NCBI GenBank assembly: GCA_965533275.1
Contig: CBESWG010000031.1
Coordinates: forward strand, 1-37,914
Length of the DNA: 37,914 nt
DNA from: JAUXEH01 sp965533275
Lineage (GTDB): Bacteria; Acidobacteriota; Aminicenantia; Aminicenantales; Aminicenantaceae
Direction of reading: 5' to 3'
Numbering within the stretch: the first letter of the stretch is position 1; each line of letters starts with the position of its first letter. Below the pieces are notes generated by a model, which worked only from the letters and a program-made list of their open reading frames with translations, was not told where the DNA came from and ran no database searches. Positions 23,459 to 31,788 of this stretch are shown here, piece after piece. The translations under genes and the position numbers were made by a program.

Positions 23459-25168
23459 ATGGCAAGGACCATGAAACGAAGGGATTTTCTCAAACATACG
23501 TCTCGGGCCGCTGCTGCCGCAGGGCTGGGGGGATGCGGGATCCTTCTCAAGGGCTGCAGCAAGAGGCAGGAATTTGACCTCTTGATCTCGGGCGGGACAG
23601 TGATAGATGGAACGGGTGCCGCACCCCGAACGGCGGATGTCGGCATCGTGGGAGACAGCATCATCCAGGTAGGCAACTTCCCGGTCTCCTGGGGCAAGAA
23701 GGTGCTGGATGCTCGAGGCAAAAACGTATGCCCCGGGTTTATCGACACACACGACCATTCCGATGTCAACCTGCTCTATAATCCCAAGGCGGAGAGCCAC
23801 ATCCGTCAGGGTATAACAACTGTTATCAGCGGGAACTGCGGGGCCTCACCTTTCCCTGTGGCGGATGAGGTCTTCGAAGAAAACCAGGCAGCCTTGAAGG
23901 AGGCCTACGACATCGATCTGACCTGGCGGGATATCAAAGGATTTTTCGAAAGGATGGAGGAAACCGGTGTGGCCCTCAACTATGCCACCTATGTGGGGCA
24001 GGGGACCATACGCGGCGCGGCCATGGGATTCAACGATCGGCCTCCCAAACCCGATGAGCTGGAACGGATGAAGGCCATGGTGAAGGATAGCATGGAAAAC
24101 GGTGCCCTGGGCCTGTCAACTGGTCTGGAATACGCCCCGGGCAGCTTTGCCCAGCCGGATGAGGTGGCTGAACTGTGCCGTGTGGCCGTGGAGCACGGGG
24201 GGCTCTATGCCACACACATGCGGGACGAGGGCGACCAACTGCTGGAGGCGCTGGACGAAGCCATAGGCGTGGCCCGCAGGACCGGCGCCGGACTACAGAT
24301 ATCTCATTTCAAGATCGCCTATCCCCGGAACTGGCACAAGATCGACGATGCACTGGCCCGGATCGATCGGGCGGTGGCGGAGGGGATCGATGTGTTCTGC
24401 GACCGCTATCCCTACATCGCCGGATCCACAGGATTCAGCAGCTTCAACTTTCCTCTCTGGGCCCTGCAGGGAACCACCGCGGAATTCCTGGCTCGGCTGA
24501 AGGACCCGACCCTGGAGAGCAGGCTCAGGACCTACGTGAGCGAACGGGAGGAAAAGCTCGGTTCGTGGGACAAGGTGGTTATCGCCTCTGTGGCAACGGA
24601 CAAGAACAGGCACTACGAGGGGAAGAGTGTGCTGGAGGGCATGCAGGAAACCGGTACGGATGCTTTTGAATTCATGCGCGACCTGGTGATCGAGGAGAAC
24701 AACCGCGTGAGCCAGATCATCTTCATGATGGACGAGGACAACCTGAAGCGCATCCTGTCTCATCCCAGGGTCGGGGTGGGCTGCGATGGCTCGGCCCTGG
24801 CCCCCTACGGGGAATTGGGCAAGGGAAAGCCACACCCGCGTTCCTACGGCACCTTCCCACGCGTGCTGGGCAAGTACATCCGGGAGGAAAAGATCCTTCC
24901 ACTGCCAGAGATGATAAGGAAGATGACGTCCGTGCCAGCGGAAAAATTCGGATTCGCAGGACGGGGCCTCCTGCAGAGCGGCAAGCTCGCCGATATCACG
25001 ATCTTCGATCCGGAACGTGTGGCCGACCTGGCAACCTGGAAGGAGCCGCATCAGTATCCCGCTGGGATCGAACATGTCATCGTGAACGGCCAGGTCGTGA
25101 TCGAAAACTCCGAGCACACCGGCCAGCTCCCGGGCCGCATCTTACGTCCCCACGTATCCGGCTCATGA
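23459..25168 (+). CDS. N-acyl-D-amino-acid deacylase (D-aminoacylase), Tat lipoprotein
   Basis: A 569-residue amidohydrolase that, in its family, removes the acyl group from N-acyl-D-amino acids. Metal-site residues are His98 and His100 (DTHDH), Cys127 (ISGNCG), His253 (ATHMRDEGD), His283 (ISHFK) and Asp443 (GCDGSALAP), the pattern of known zinc D-aminoacylases. The N-terminus has KRRDFLK (residues 6-12), an alanine-rich segment, and a lipobox ending at Cys26 (LGGC). It is therefore predicted to be Tat-exported and lipid-anchored. The ATG has GGGAGAG upstream; its promoter is at 23396-23424. The stop overlaps the M23 peptidase start by four bases (ATGA), so both are co-translated. Confidence 0.92.
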   Translation: MARTMKRRDFLKHTSRAAAAAGLGGCGILLKGCSKRQEFDLLISGGTVIDGTGAAPRTADVGIVGDSIIQVGNFPVSWGKKVLDARGKNVCPGFIDTHDHSDVNLLYNPKAESHIRQGITTVISGNCGASPFPVADEVFEENQAALKEAYDIDLTWRDIKGFFERMEETGVALNYATYVGQGTIRGAAMGFNDRPPKPDELERMKAMVKDSMENGALGLSTGLEYAPGSFAQPDEVAELCRVAVEHGGLYATHMRDEGDQLLEALDEAIGVARRTGAGLQISHFKIAYPRNWHKIDDALARIDRAVAEGIDVFCDRYPYIAGSTGFSSFNFPLWALQGTTAEFLARLKDPTLESRLRTYVSEREEKLGSWDKVVIASVATDKNRHYEGKSVLEGMQETGTDAFEFMRDLVIEENNRVSQIIFMMDEDNLKRILSHPRVGVGCDGSALAPYGELGKGKPHPRSYGTFPRVLGKYIREEKILPLPEMIRKMTSVPAEKFGFAGRGLLQSGKLADITIFDPERVADLATWKEPHQYPAGIEHVIVNGQVVIENSEHTGQLPGRILRPHVSGS

Positions 25169-26058
25169 GCCGTGTGCTCCCGGCCGTGATCCTGATCGGC
25201 CTGATCTGCACGCTGCCTCCGGTGAACGTGTACAGCGGCCAGGAAAGTCCTCTCCCTAATCCGGAAGTCCGGCTCGACTACCGTTCCCTGCAGCCGGGCG
25301 AGGTCCTCCGCGTGACACTCAAGTCCCAGGCCGCAGTCAGACAGGCCCACTTCCGTTTTTCAGGGGAAAAAGTCGGTCTCTGGAAGAACGGGGCATCCGG
25401 AGATCACATCGCCTTCCTGGGGCTCGACCTGGAGCTCCGCCCCGGTGTCTATCCGCTGACAGTGACCGCCCAACTCGAGGATGGGACGCTGAGCACCATC
25501 ACACAAGATATCGAGGTGATCGCAAAGGACTTCCCTGTCGAGCGGCTCAGGGTGGATCCGAAGTACGTAACTCCCCCTGCCGAGGCATTGGAGCGGATCC
25601 GCCTCGAGGCGGAGCTTACGCGGTCGATCTATTCCCATTTCAGCCCGGACTGGTTGGGGGAGGGCTCTTTCGAGCTGCCTACGGACGGCCGCGTCAATCC
25701 CAATTTCGGCAGGCGCAGGGTCTTCAATGATCAACCGCGCTCCCCACACAGCGGCGTCGACATCTCATCTCCTCACGGCACGCCGGTGCGGGCCTCCAAT
25801 TCGGGGCGTGTGGTCCTGATCCGCGGACTCTATTACGCCGGAAATACGATCATCATTGACCACGGACTGGGGGTTTTCTCAGTCTATCTCCACCTTTCGC
25901 GGATGTCGGTAGAGGAGGGCTCCCTGGTTCACAAGGGCGACCTGATCGGAGAGGTGGGGGCCACGGGAAGGGTTACCGGGCCTCACCTGCACTGGAGCGT
26001 CCGCATCCTGGACAGCCGCGTGGATCCTCTCTCACTGCTGGATCTGCGGCTGGACTGA
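25165..26058 (+). CDS. Exported M23 (LytM/lysostaphin-type) metallopeptidase
   Basis: A 297-residue protein with a signal peptide (about residues 1-24), an N-terminal beta-rich region (about 30-125) and a C-terminal M23 domain. The zinc ligands are visible: His195 and Asp199 in HSGVDIS, and His276 in GPHLHW; His243 in YLHLS completes the active site. Further M23 landmarks are GTPVRASNSGRVV and GNTIIIDHGLGVFSVY. The family cleaves peptidoglycan cross-links or glycine-rich peptides in the periplasm. Translation is coupled to the upstream D-aminoacylase, suggesting a shared role in cell-wall or D-peptide breakdown. It ends 10 bases from the convergent S9 peptidase. Confidence 0.92.
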   Translation: MSRVLPAVILIGLICTLPPVNVYSGQESPLPNPEVRLDYRSLQPGEVLRVTLKSQAAVRQAHFRFSGEKVGLWKNGASGDHIAFLGLDLELRPGVYPLTVTAQLEDGTLSTITQDIEVIAKDFPVERLRVDPKYVTPPAEALERIRLEAELTRSIYSHFSPDWLGEGSFELPTDGRVNPNFGRRRVFNDQPRSPHSGVDISSPHGTPVRASNSGRVVLIRGLYYAGNTIIIDHGLGVFSVYLHLSRMSVEEGSLVHKGDLIGEVGATGRVTGPHLHWSVRILDSRVDPLSLLDLRLD

Positions 26059-26063
26059 TGCGA

Positions 26064-26087
26064 GGCCCTTACTTCAAGTAAAGGGCC
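26064..26087. terminator. Hairpin between convergent M23 and S9 genes, possible terminator
   Basis: GGCCCTTACTT then C then AAGTAAAGGGCC pair with one bulged A. It covers the last codons and stop of the S9 gene and could serve either strand. No long U tract follows, so it is a weak call. Confidence 0.4.
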
Positions 26088-28132
26088 AGCCAGTCGAGCA
26101 TGGTCCGCCACCACAGTTCGGCATTCTTGGGTCGCGTGATGAAATGCCCCTCATCCGGAAAATACAACAGCTTGGACGGCACGTCCTTTCTTTGGAGCGC
26201 AGTGAACAGCTGAAATCCCTGTGTGACAGGGACACGGAAATCCAGCTGGCCGTGGATGACCAGGCAAGGAGTTTCGAAGTCCTTGGCCAATAGGCTGGGC
26301 GACCACTTGGAGTACTGCTCGGGGCTGTTCCAGGGAGTGCCCCGGAACTCCCACTCCGGGAACCACAGCTCTTCAGTGGCCCCATGCATGGATCGAAGAT
26401 CGTAGACGCCGGCATGCGAGATGAGGCAGCGGTAGCGGTTTTGGTGTCCCTCGATCCAGTTGATCATGTATCCGCCGTAGGAAGCACCGGCAGCGGACAT
26501 GCGGTCGGCATCGATGAATTCGTATTGATCCGTGAGATAATCCAGCCCCTTTTCCAGGTCCTGGTACGGCGTCCCACCCCAATCACCTGAGATGGAGTCT
26601 GTAAACTCCTGCCCGTAGCCGGTGCTGCCGTGGAAGTTGATCATGGCCACCACATATCCGGGAGCGGCGAACATCTGGGCGTTCCAGCGGAAATGAAAAT
26701 TGTCCATCCAGGCCCCCTGCGGTCCTCCGTGGATGAGCATGACCAGGGGATATTTGCGGGAAGGATAGAAGGCGGGGGGCCTGACCAGCAGGCCCTGGAC
26801 ATCTTCGCCCCGTGCCCCCCGGAACACGAAATCCTCCAGGGGCTGCATGTCGAGTTTTGCCAGGATGGTGTCGTTCGCATGGGTCAGCTGGGTCTCAGAC
26901 ATATTCCCCTCTCCCATCTCGAGGACGAAAACCTCGGGAGGGGAATTGATCGCCTGGCCCATGAATACCAAGGCCCCGCCGTCCGGTGTCAGCTGGGGGC
27001 TTCCGATCATACGCTTCTGCGGCACGCCCGTCCTGAGGTCCAGATCTCCTCCCACAGTCTTCAAGCCGGCGGCAGCCAATCCGATCCAGGCCTGGTCTTG
27101 ATAGGTGAAGAAAATTCGGCTGCCTGCGGGATCCCAGAGGATATCTCCCACGGAGAGATCCGCGTCGTGAGTCAGGCTCCGGCTGGCTCCCTCTTGGCGG
27201 TCGAAGAGCATGAGCTCGTAGCGGTCGGCCTCGAATCCGGGCCGTTCCATGGCCCTGTATGCAAGGAAACGGCCATCGGGCGAGTACGCGATCCCGTTGT
27301 CATTGGCGGGATTGTCCGTGATCTGTTTCAGGTTTTTCCCGTCCAGGGAATTGATAAAGACATCATTGTTCGTGCTGATGCCCTTCCTGAGCTCCGGATC
27401 GATGTTGCGCACGAAGGCGATCTCGGTTCCGTCCGGCGAGAATGCATAATCCTGCGCGCTTCCCAGCGAGATCGGCGGCGTGTCGAAATCACCTGGGCTG
27501 ACATCCACTGCCTCAGCTCCCTCTTTGGCCGGGATCACGAATAGGTGGCTCCGCTGTCCCTCCCTCCAGCCGTTCCAGTGCCGGAAAAGGAGCTCGTCAA
27601 AGATCCTCGCCTTGACCGGATCTTCGGCCTGCTGCTTGAGCATCCGTGCGTTGCTCTCGGCGTCGGGAGCGTCGGGGAATACGGATGAGAGGAATGCAAG
27701 GTGAGTGCCGGTGGGTGACCACTCCACACCTGAAGTGCCGGCTGCCACTCGGGTCAGCTGTCTGGCTTCCCCTCCGTCGGGATTAATGAGCCAGATCTGA
27801 GGCGTCCCGCTGCGGCTGGAAATGAAGGCCAGGGACCTGCCGTCTGGAGACCAGCGCGGATGGGAATCGGACCTGGGGCTCGATGTGAGCCTTCGGGCCT
27901 CTCCGCCCTTGATCGGTATGAGCCAGATGTCGGAATTGCTCGAGTTCCCTTCGAGGTCCATTTCCGTGACCACGTATGCCACGCGTGTTCCATCCGGTGA
28001 GACCTGGGGATCGGCTACCCGTTTTATTTGGATGAAATCATCGAAGGTAAGGGGTTTCTTCTCATCGGAAAATAGTGGGGCTGAGACGAAAAGGATTAGT
28101 CCCAAGGCCACCAGGACATGCATGCGTTTCAT
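26069..28132 (-). CDS. Secreted S9 family peptidase (prolyl oligopeptidase / acylaminoacyl-peptidase type)
   Basis: A 687-residue exported enzyme with a signal peptide (about residues 1-22), an N-terminal beta-propeller made of PD40-type repeats (VSPDGTRVAYV, WSPDGRSLAFIS, YSPDGRFLAYR and others, residues 40-400) and a C-terminal alpha/beta hydrolase domain. The catalytic triad is Ser551 in GASYGGY, Asp631 in HGQLDFRVPV and His663 in PDEGHFI. The propeller usually limits entry to short peptides, so it probably trims oligopeptides in the periplasm. AAGGAGGGACC precedes the ATG and a promoter lies at 28196-28224. It is convergent with the D-aminoacylase/M23 operon. Confidence 0.94.
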   Translation of the reverse strand: MKRMHVLVALGLILFVSAPLFSDEKKPLTFDDFIQIKRVADPQVSPDGTRVAYVVTEMDLEGNSSNSDIWLIPIKGGEARRLTSSPRSDSHPRWSPDGRSLAFISSRSGTPQIWLINPDGGEARQLTRVAAGTSGVEWSPTGTHLAFLSSVFPDAPDAESNARMLKQQAEDPVKARIFDELLFRHWNGWREGQRSHLFVIPAKEGAEAVDVSPGDFDTPPISLGSAQDYAFSPDGTEIAFVRNIDPELRKGISTNNDVFINSLDGKNLKQITDNPANDNGIAYSPDGRFLAYRAMERPGFEADRYELMLFDRQEGASRSLTHDADLSVGDILWDPAGSRIFFTYQDQAWIGLAAAGLKTVGGDLDLRTGVPQKRMIGSPQLTPDGGALVFMGQAINSPPEVFVLEMGEGNMSETQLTHANDTILAKLDMQPLEDFVFRGARGEDVQGLLVRPPAFYPSRKYPLVMLIHGGPQGAWMDNFHFRWNAQMFAAPGYVVAMINFHGSTGYGQEFTDSISGDWGGTPYQDLEKGLDYLTDQYEFIDADRMSAAGASYGGYMINWIEGHQNRYRCLISHAGVYDLRSMHGATEELWFPEWEFRGTPWNSPEQYSKWSPSLLAKDFETPCLVIHGQLDFRVPVTQGFQLFTALQRKDVPSKLLYFPDEGHFITRPKNAELWWRTMLDWLALYLK

Positions 28133-28195
28133 GGTCCCTCCTTGTATTGTCCAACGTTCGGCCCCGAGCGCATTTTTTACCCGGGCCTCGACCCC

Positions 28196-28224
28196 ATGTT
28201 AGGGCCCCGAGCCAGCTTCGTCAA
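28196..28224 (-). promoter_or_regulatory. Sigma-70-type promoter for the S9 peptidase
   Basis: Minus strand: -35 TTGACG (28224-28219), a 17-bp spacer, -10 TAACAT (28201-28196). A leader of about 57 bases is predicted. It diverges from the phosphoglycerate mutase promoter 25 bases away. Confidence 0.7.
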
Positions 28225-28249
28225 GTCGGCTGCCGGGTTCTCCCCTTGA

Positions 28250-28278
28250 TTGACATTTCGGCCCTCCCTCTCTATAGT
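28250..28278 (+). promoter_or_regulatory. Sigma-70-type promoter for the permuted phosphoglycerate mutase
   Basis: Perfect -35 TTGACA (28250-28255), a 17-bp spacer, -10 TATAGT (28273-28278). Transcription should start near 28285, some 25 bases before the ATG at 28310. It rules out a start codon at 28250. Confidence 0.85.
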
Positions 28279-28309
28279 AAAGCCTTATTTTTTACGGAGA
28301 GAGAGGCCC

Positions 28310-29935
28310 ATGAACGACCAGGATCGACCGGACACTTCCACTGAGATGAGGGACCCCATGGCGCAGGCGGTCCTCCGGGCCTACCGGGAGGGCCAGGAAG
28401 ACGAAGCGCTCGAGCCCATTGTCGCTTTCGACCAGAAAGGGGAGCCCCTGGGGCGGCTCAAGGGGGGCGACTACGTGATATTTTACGATATCCGAGGAGA
28501 ACGGGAGATCCAGGTCACGGAGAGCCTCATCCGGCCTGATTTTCCACACTTCCCCCTGGAACCGGATACACTTCTGAATTTCGTGACCATGATCGAATAC
28601 AGTGAGGACCTCGATGTACAGGTCGCCTTTCCCCCGCAGGGGAGGGTACAGAACACCTTGGCTGAAGTTGTAACCGGGTCCGGCCGCGGGGTCTGCAAGA
28701 TCGCGGAGTCGGAAAAGGCAGTCCACGTCAGCTATTTCATGAACGGAAAGAACGAGGGCGATTTTCAGGGGGAGGAGCGGATCGTGGTCCCTTCGCCGGA
28801 AGGAATAGACTGCTATTCAAGCCGCCCGGAGATGAACGCCTGTGGCGTCACGGACGCCATCCTGGGCAAACTGCAGGATCCGTCCTGCTCGCTGCTGGTG
28901 GCCAACCTGGCTAATGTGGATGTGGTGGGCCATGTCGAGAACCGGGAGGCTGTGGTGCGGGCTGTGGAGGCCGTGGATGGGGAACTGGGGCGGATCCAGG
29001 AAGCGTGCCGCAAGATGGAAGTAACCCTTGTCGTGACCGCAGACCATGGGACCGTGGAGGACTGGCTGTACCCGGACGGCCAGGTCAATACGGGGCATAC
29101 CCGCAGCCAGGTCCCGTTCCTGATCCTGGATTTCTCCCGGGAAGATCCGCGTACCCTGCGCGTCCATCCCGAGGGTGAACTCGGTGATGTGGCGCCCACC
29201 GTGCTGGAGCTTTTGGATCTCCCTATCCCTGAAGAGATGACAGGGCAGAGCCTGCTGGAAGCTTCTGGTGCCGATGGTCCCTCATCCAGGGGCAAGGTGC
29301 TGCTGCTCATCCTGGATGGCTGGGGGCTGCGGGAGGAGGAGAGGGGCAACCTCATCCTGCAGGCCCGGACTCCGAATTTTGATGCGGCCTGGCGGGATTT
29401 TCCCCGCGCACGGCTGCTGGCCTCAGGGGAAGCGGTGGGGATGCCGCCTGACACGGTGGGTAACTCGGAATCCGGTCACCTCCATTTGGGGGCCGGCCGC
29501 CGCATCCTGTTGGACCGCGTACGTATCGACCAGTCCGTGGCAGACGGCAGCTTCTTCCAGAACCCGGCTTTCCGATGGGCCATGGACGGAGCCAAGCGGG
29601 ATGGGAAAGCCCTGCATCTTCTGGGGATCGTTTCCCACTACAGCTCGCACGGGACCATCCGCCACCTCTTTGCCCTGCTCAAGCTGGCCCGGGACATGGG
29701 GCTGGAGAATGTGTTTGTCCATGCACTCATCGGGCGGCGGGGGGAACGTCCCGAGAGCGGAGCCGTTTATGTTTCCAAAGTGGCCGAAACCTGCCGGTCC
29801 CTGTCCGTTGGCCGTGTGGTCACGGTCATGGGCCGGTTCTGGGCACTGGACCGTGAGGAGAACTGGGACCGCATCGAAAAGACCTATGACGCACTGGTCC
29901 GGGGAAAAGGGACACGTGCGATCCTCACTCCCTGA
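28310..29935 (+). CDS. Circularly permuted cofactor-independent phosphoglycerate mutase
   Basis: A 541-residue alkaline-phosphatase-superfamily enzyme expected to interconvert 3- and 2-phosphoglycerate. The halves are swapped. Residues 14-316 match the C-terminal half of ordinary iPGM, from RDP... to EEMTGQSLL. A short linker (about 317-328, ASGADGPSSRG) follows. Residues 329-541 match the N-terminal half, from KVLLLILDGWG to YDALVRGKG. Metal ligands are kept: Asp204, His208, Asp245, His246, His263, Asp336 and the phospho-acceptor Ser386. Substrate residues Arg62, Arg65, Lys136, His447, Arg477, Arg509 and Arg515 are present. The normally conserved DGRD motif is GRRG, losing its Asp. The ATG at 28310 has GGAGAGAGAGG upstream. 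No frameshift is seen. Confidence 0.9.
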   Translation: MNDQDRPDTSTEMRDPMAQAVLRAYREGQEDEALEPIVAFDQKGEPLGRLKGGDYVIFYDIRGEREIQVTESLIRPDFPHFPLEPDTLLNFVTMIEYSEDLDVQVAFPPQGRVQNTLAEVVTGSGRGVCKIAESEKAVHVSYFMNGKNEGDFQGEERIVVPSPEGIDCYSSRPEMNACGVTDAILGKLQDPSCSLLVANLANVDVVGHVENREAVVRAVEAVDGELGRIQEACRKMEVTLVVTADHGTVEDWLYPDGQVNTGHTRSQVPFLILDFSREDPRTLRVHPEGELGDVAPTVLELLDLPIPEEMTGQSLLEASGADGPSSRGKVLLLILDGWGLREEERGNLILQARTPNFDAAWRDFPRARLLASGEAVGMPPDTVGNSESGHLHLGAGRRILLDRVRIDQSVADGSFFQNPAFRWAMDGAKRDGKALHLLGIVSHYSSHGTIRHLFALLKLARDMGLENVFVHALIGRRGERPESGAVYVSKVAETCRSLSVGRVVTVMGRFWALDREENWDRIEKTYDALVRGKGTRAILTP

Positions 29936-30001
29936 ACTGCCCAAGGGCGAAGAGGGAGAGAGGGAACTTTTGCCGGACTCATGCGTAGTTAGGTATAGAT
30001 C

Positions 30002-30913
30002 ATGAGTATCGAAGTCAAAAAACTGCATTTTAGCTATGGGCGGGTCCATGCCCTGGACGGCGTGGACCTGAACCTGCCCCAGGGAGCGATCGGCCTACTG
30101 GGACCCAACGGGGCGGGAAAGAGCACTCTCATCCGGATCCTGTTGGGATTCCTGGTCCCACAGCAAGGAGAGGGCCGTGTCCTGGGTTATGACATCCGCA
30201 CCCAGCAGTCCCTGATCCGTCGCTATGTGGGTTACATGCCCGAGGACGACTGCCTCATCCCCGGGATCGATGCCGTGTCATTCACGGCATACCTGGGGGA
30301 ACTCTCGGGGATGCCTCGTCAGGAAGCCATGAAGCGTGCCCATGAGGCGCTGTACTACGTGGGCCTGGAAGAGAGCCGCTACCGTCAGCTGGAGACCTAT
30401 TCCAGCGGCATGAAACAGCGGCTCAAGCTGGCACAGGCCATCGTTCACGATCCCAAGCTGATCTTTCTGGACGAACCCACCAGCGGCCTCGATCCTCAGG
30501 GAAGGGGAGAGGTCCTCGAACTCATCATGGACATCTCTTCCAAGAAGGATATCCAGGTGCTGATCTCATCTCACATCCTGTCCGACATCGAGTCCACATG
30601 TTCCTATGTCGTGATCCTGAACAAGGGGCGGCTGGCGGCCGAGGGCAAGGTCGCCGACCTCAAGGAGATCGACTACAACCTCTTCGAGCTCAAGCTGTTT
30701 GGGGAGACGGCGGGATTTCTCCGGCACCTCGAGGCCCTCGATTGTCGTATCGAAGAGACGGAGGACAAGCTGATCAAGCTCTACATGCCTCCCGATACGA
30801 GTCCCCAGGAGATCTTCCGGATCGCTGCGGAAGACCGTATCCAGATCCGTCACTTTGTCAAGAGCCAGACATCCCTGGAAGACCTTTTCGCTCGAGTGGT
30901 GGGAGTGGATTGA
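30002..30913 (+). CDS. ABC transporter ATP-binding protein (ABC-2 type)
   Basis: A 303-residue ATPase. Walker A is GPNGAGKST (about residues 36-44), the signature is YSSGMKQRLKLAQA, Walker B is LIFLDEPTSGLDP, and a switch histidine follows in ISSHILSDIE. A roughly 85-residue C-terminal extension (LKEIDYNLFELKLFGETAG onward) is usual for the CcmA/NosF-like subgroup. First gene of a four-gene run; the next gene starts on the last base of its stop codon. The ribosome site is weak. Only 66 bases separate it from the phosphoglycerate mutase, so read-through is possible. The exported substrate is unknown. Confidence 0.93.
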   Translation: MSIEVKKLHFSYGRVHALDGVDLNLPQGAIGLLGPNGAGKSTLIRILLGFLVPQQGEGRVLGYDIRTQQSLIRRYVGYMPEDDCLIPGIDAVSFTAYLGELSGMPRQEAMKRAHEALYYVGLEESRYRQLETYSSGMKQRLKLAQAIVHDPKLIFLDEPTSGLDPQGRGEVLELIMDISSKKDIQVLISSHILSDIESTCSYVVILNKGRLAAEGKVADLKEIDYNLFELKLFGETAGFLRHLEALDCRIEETEDKLIKLYMPPDTSPQEIFRIAAEDRIQIRHFVKSQTSLEDLFARVVGVD

Positions 30914-31788
30914 TGACGATCAAGGAAAAAGGTTATGTGCACTGGGACGGCGAGTTCAAGGACAGCCGGTTTCGCTGGGGGCCGATCTCCAAGTATGCCA
31001 TCAAGCTGGCGTTCCGCCGAAAATTCTTCAAATTCCTGTTTTTCTCGACCCTGGTACCTTCGCTGATCACACTGGCCCTGATCTATGTGTCCGAACGCCT
31101 GGAGGATTTTGCCTTCCTGGCACAGGACTCGGACGTCATCCCATTCCTCGAGGTCAACCCACTATTTTTCATGCGTTATTTCTGCGGCGAATGGCTGCTG
31201 TTCATGATCGTTCTGCTGTTGGTCTTTTGCGGTGCCGGGTTGATCGCCGACGACCTGAGATACAACTCCCTCCAGCTCTATTTTTCCCGACCGCTCACAA
31301 AAAAAGACTACTTTTTCGGGAAAGCCTCTGTGGTCGTCTTCTTCCTGGGACTGATCACCGTGGTCCCTGGGCTGGTGTTCGTGATCATGAAGCTGCTTTT
31401 CGCGGGTAATTTTGAGTTCCTGCGGAAATTTCCCTTGCTGCCCTTCTCCATCCTGGTGTATTCCGCCATCCTCATCCTGTTCTTCACTTTCTACACGCTG
31501 CTGCTCTCCTCCCTGAACAAGAACCGACGCTATGTCGCCGTTCTTATCTTCGGGCTCTATTTTTTCAGCCACATCATTTTCGGGATCTTCCACAGCATCT
31601 TCCGCAATCCGTATTTTTCCCTGCTGTCTATCCAGAACAACCTGAAACAGGTCGGGGCCGCGCTGTTCGGGCAGGACCCTCCATACGACATCCCCTGGAT
31701 CCTGTCGCTCCTCATCCTCGCCGGCTTCTGTGCCTTTTCCGCCTTTGTCCTGAACAGGAAGATCCGCGGCGTCGAGGTGGTCAAATGA
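30913..31788 (+). CDS. ABC-2 type permease
   Basis: A 291-residue membrane protein with about six hydrophobic helices: near residues 44-63, 96-115, 140-165, 175-200, 205-225 and 260-280. The stretch GLIADDLRYNSLQLYFSRPLTKKDYFFGKA in sequence, between helices two and three, is the conserved ABC-2 coupling region seen in NosY-like permeases. The ATG at 30913 overlaps the stop of the ATPase gene (TGATG), and its own stop overlaps the next start by four bases. The frame is open well upstream but that part is antisense/overlap and is rejected. It pairs with one or both ATPases of the operon. Confidence 0.85.
   Translation: MTIKEKGYVHWDGEFKDSRFRWGPISKYAIKLAFRRKFFKFLFFSTLVPSLITLALIYVSERLEDFAFLAQDSDVIPFLEVNPLFFMRYFCGEWLLFMIVLLLVFCGAGLIADDLRYNSLQLYFSRPLTKKDYFFGKASVVVFFLGLITVVPGLVFVIMKLLFAGNFEFLRKFPLLPFSILVYSAILILFFTFYTLLLSSLNKNRRYVAVLIFGLYFFSHIIFGIFHSIFRNPYFSLLSIQNNLKQVGAALFGQDPPYDIPWILSLLILAGFCAFSAFVLNRKIRGVEVVK

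Noticed and set aside
26630..27544. 304-codon open frame opposite the S9 peptidase
   Set aside because: Lies antisense to the beta-propeller and catalytic domain; no start signal and no family likeness.
28250..28309. TTG at 28250 as start of the phosphoglycerate mutase
   Set aside because: It is the -35 box of the promoter; the ATG at 28310 has a good ribosome site.
28310..29935. Explaining the mutase as two half genes or an assembly join
   Set aside because: One ORF with a linker, intact active-site motifs in both halves and a single promoter argue against it. Read-level confirmation is still needed.
29977..29999. TTGCCG ... TATAGA as a promoter for the first ABC ATPase
   Set aside because: The -10 would lie two bases before the ATG, so transcription would start inside the coding region.
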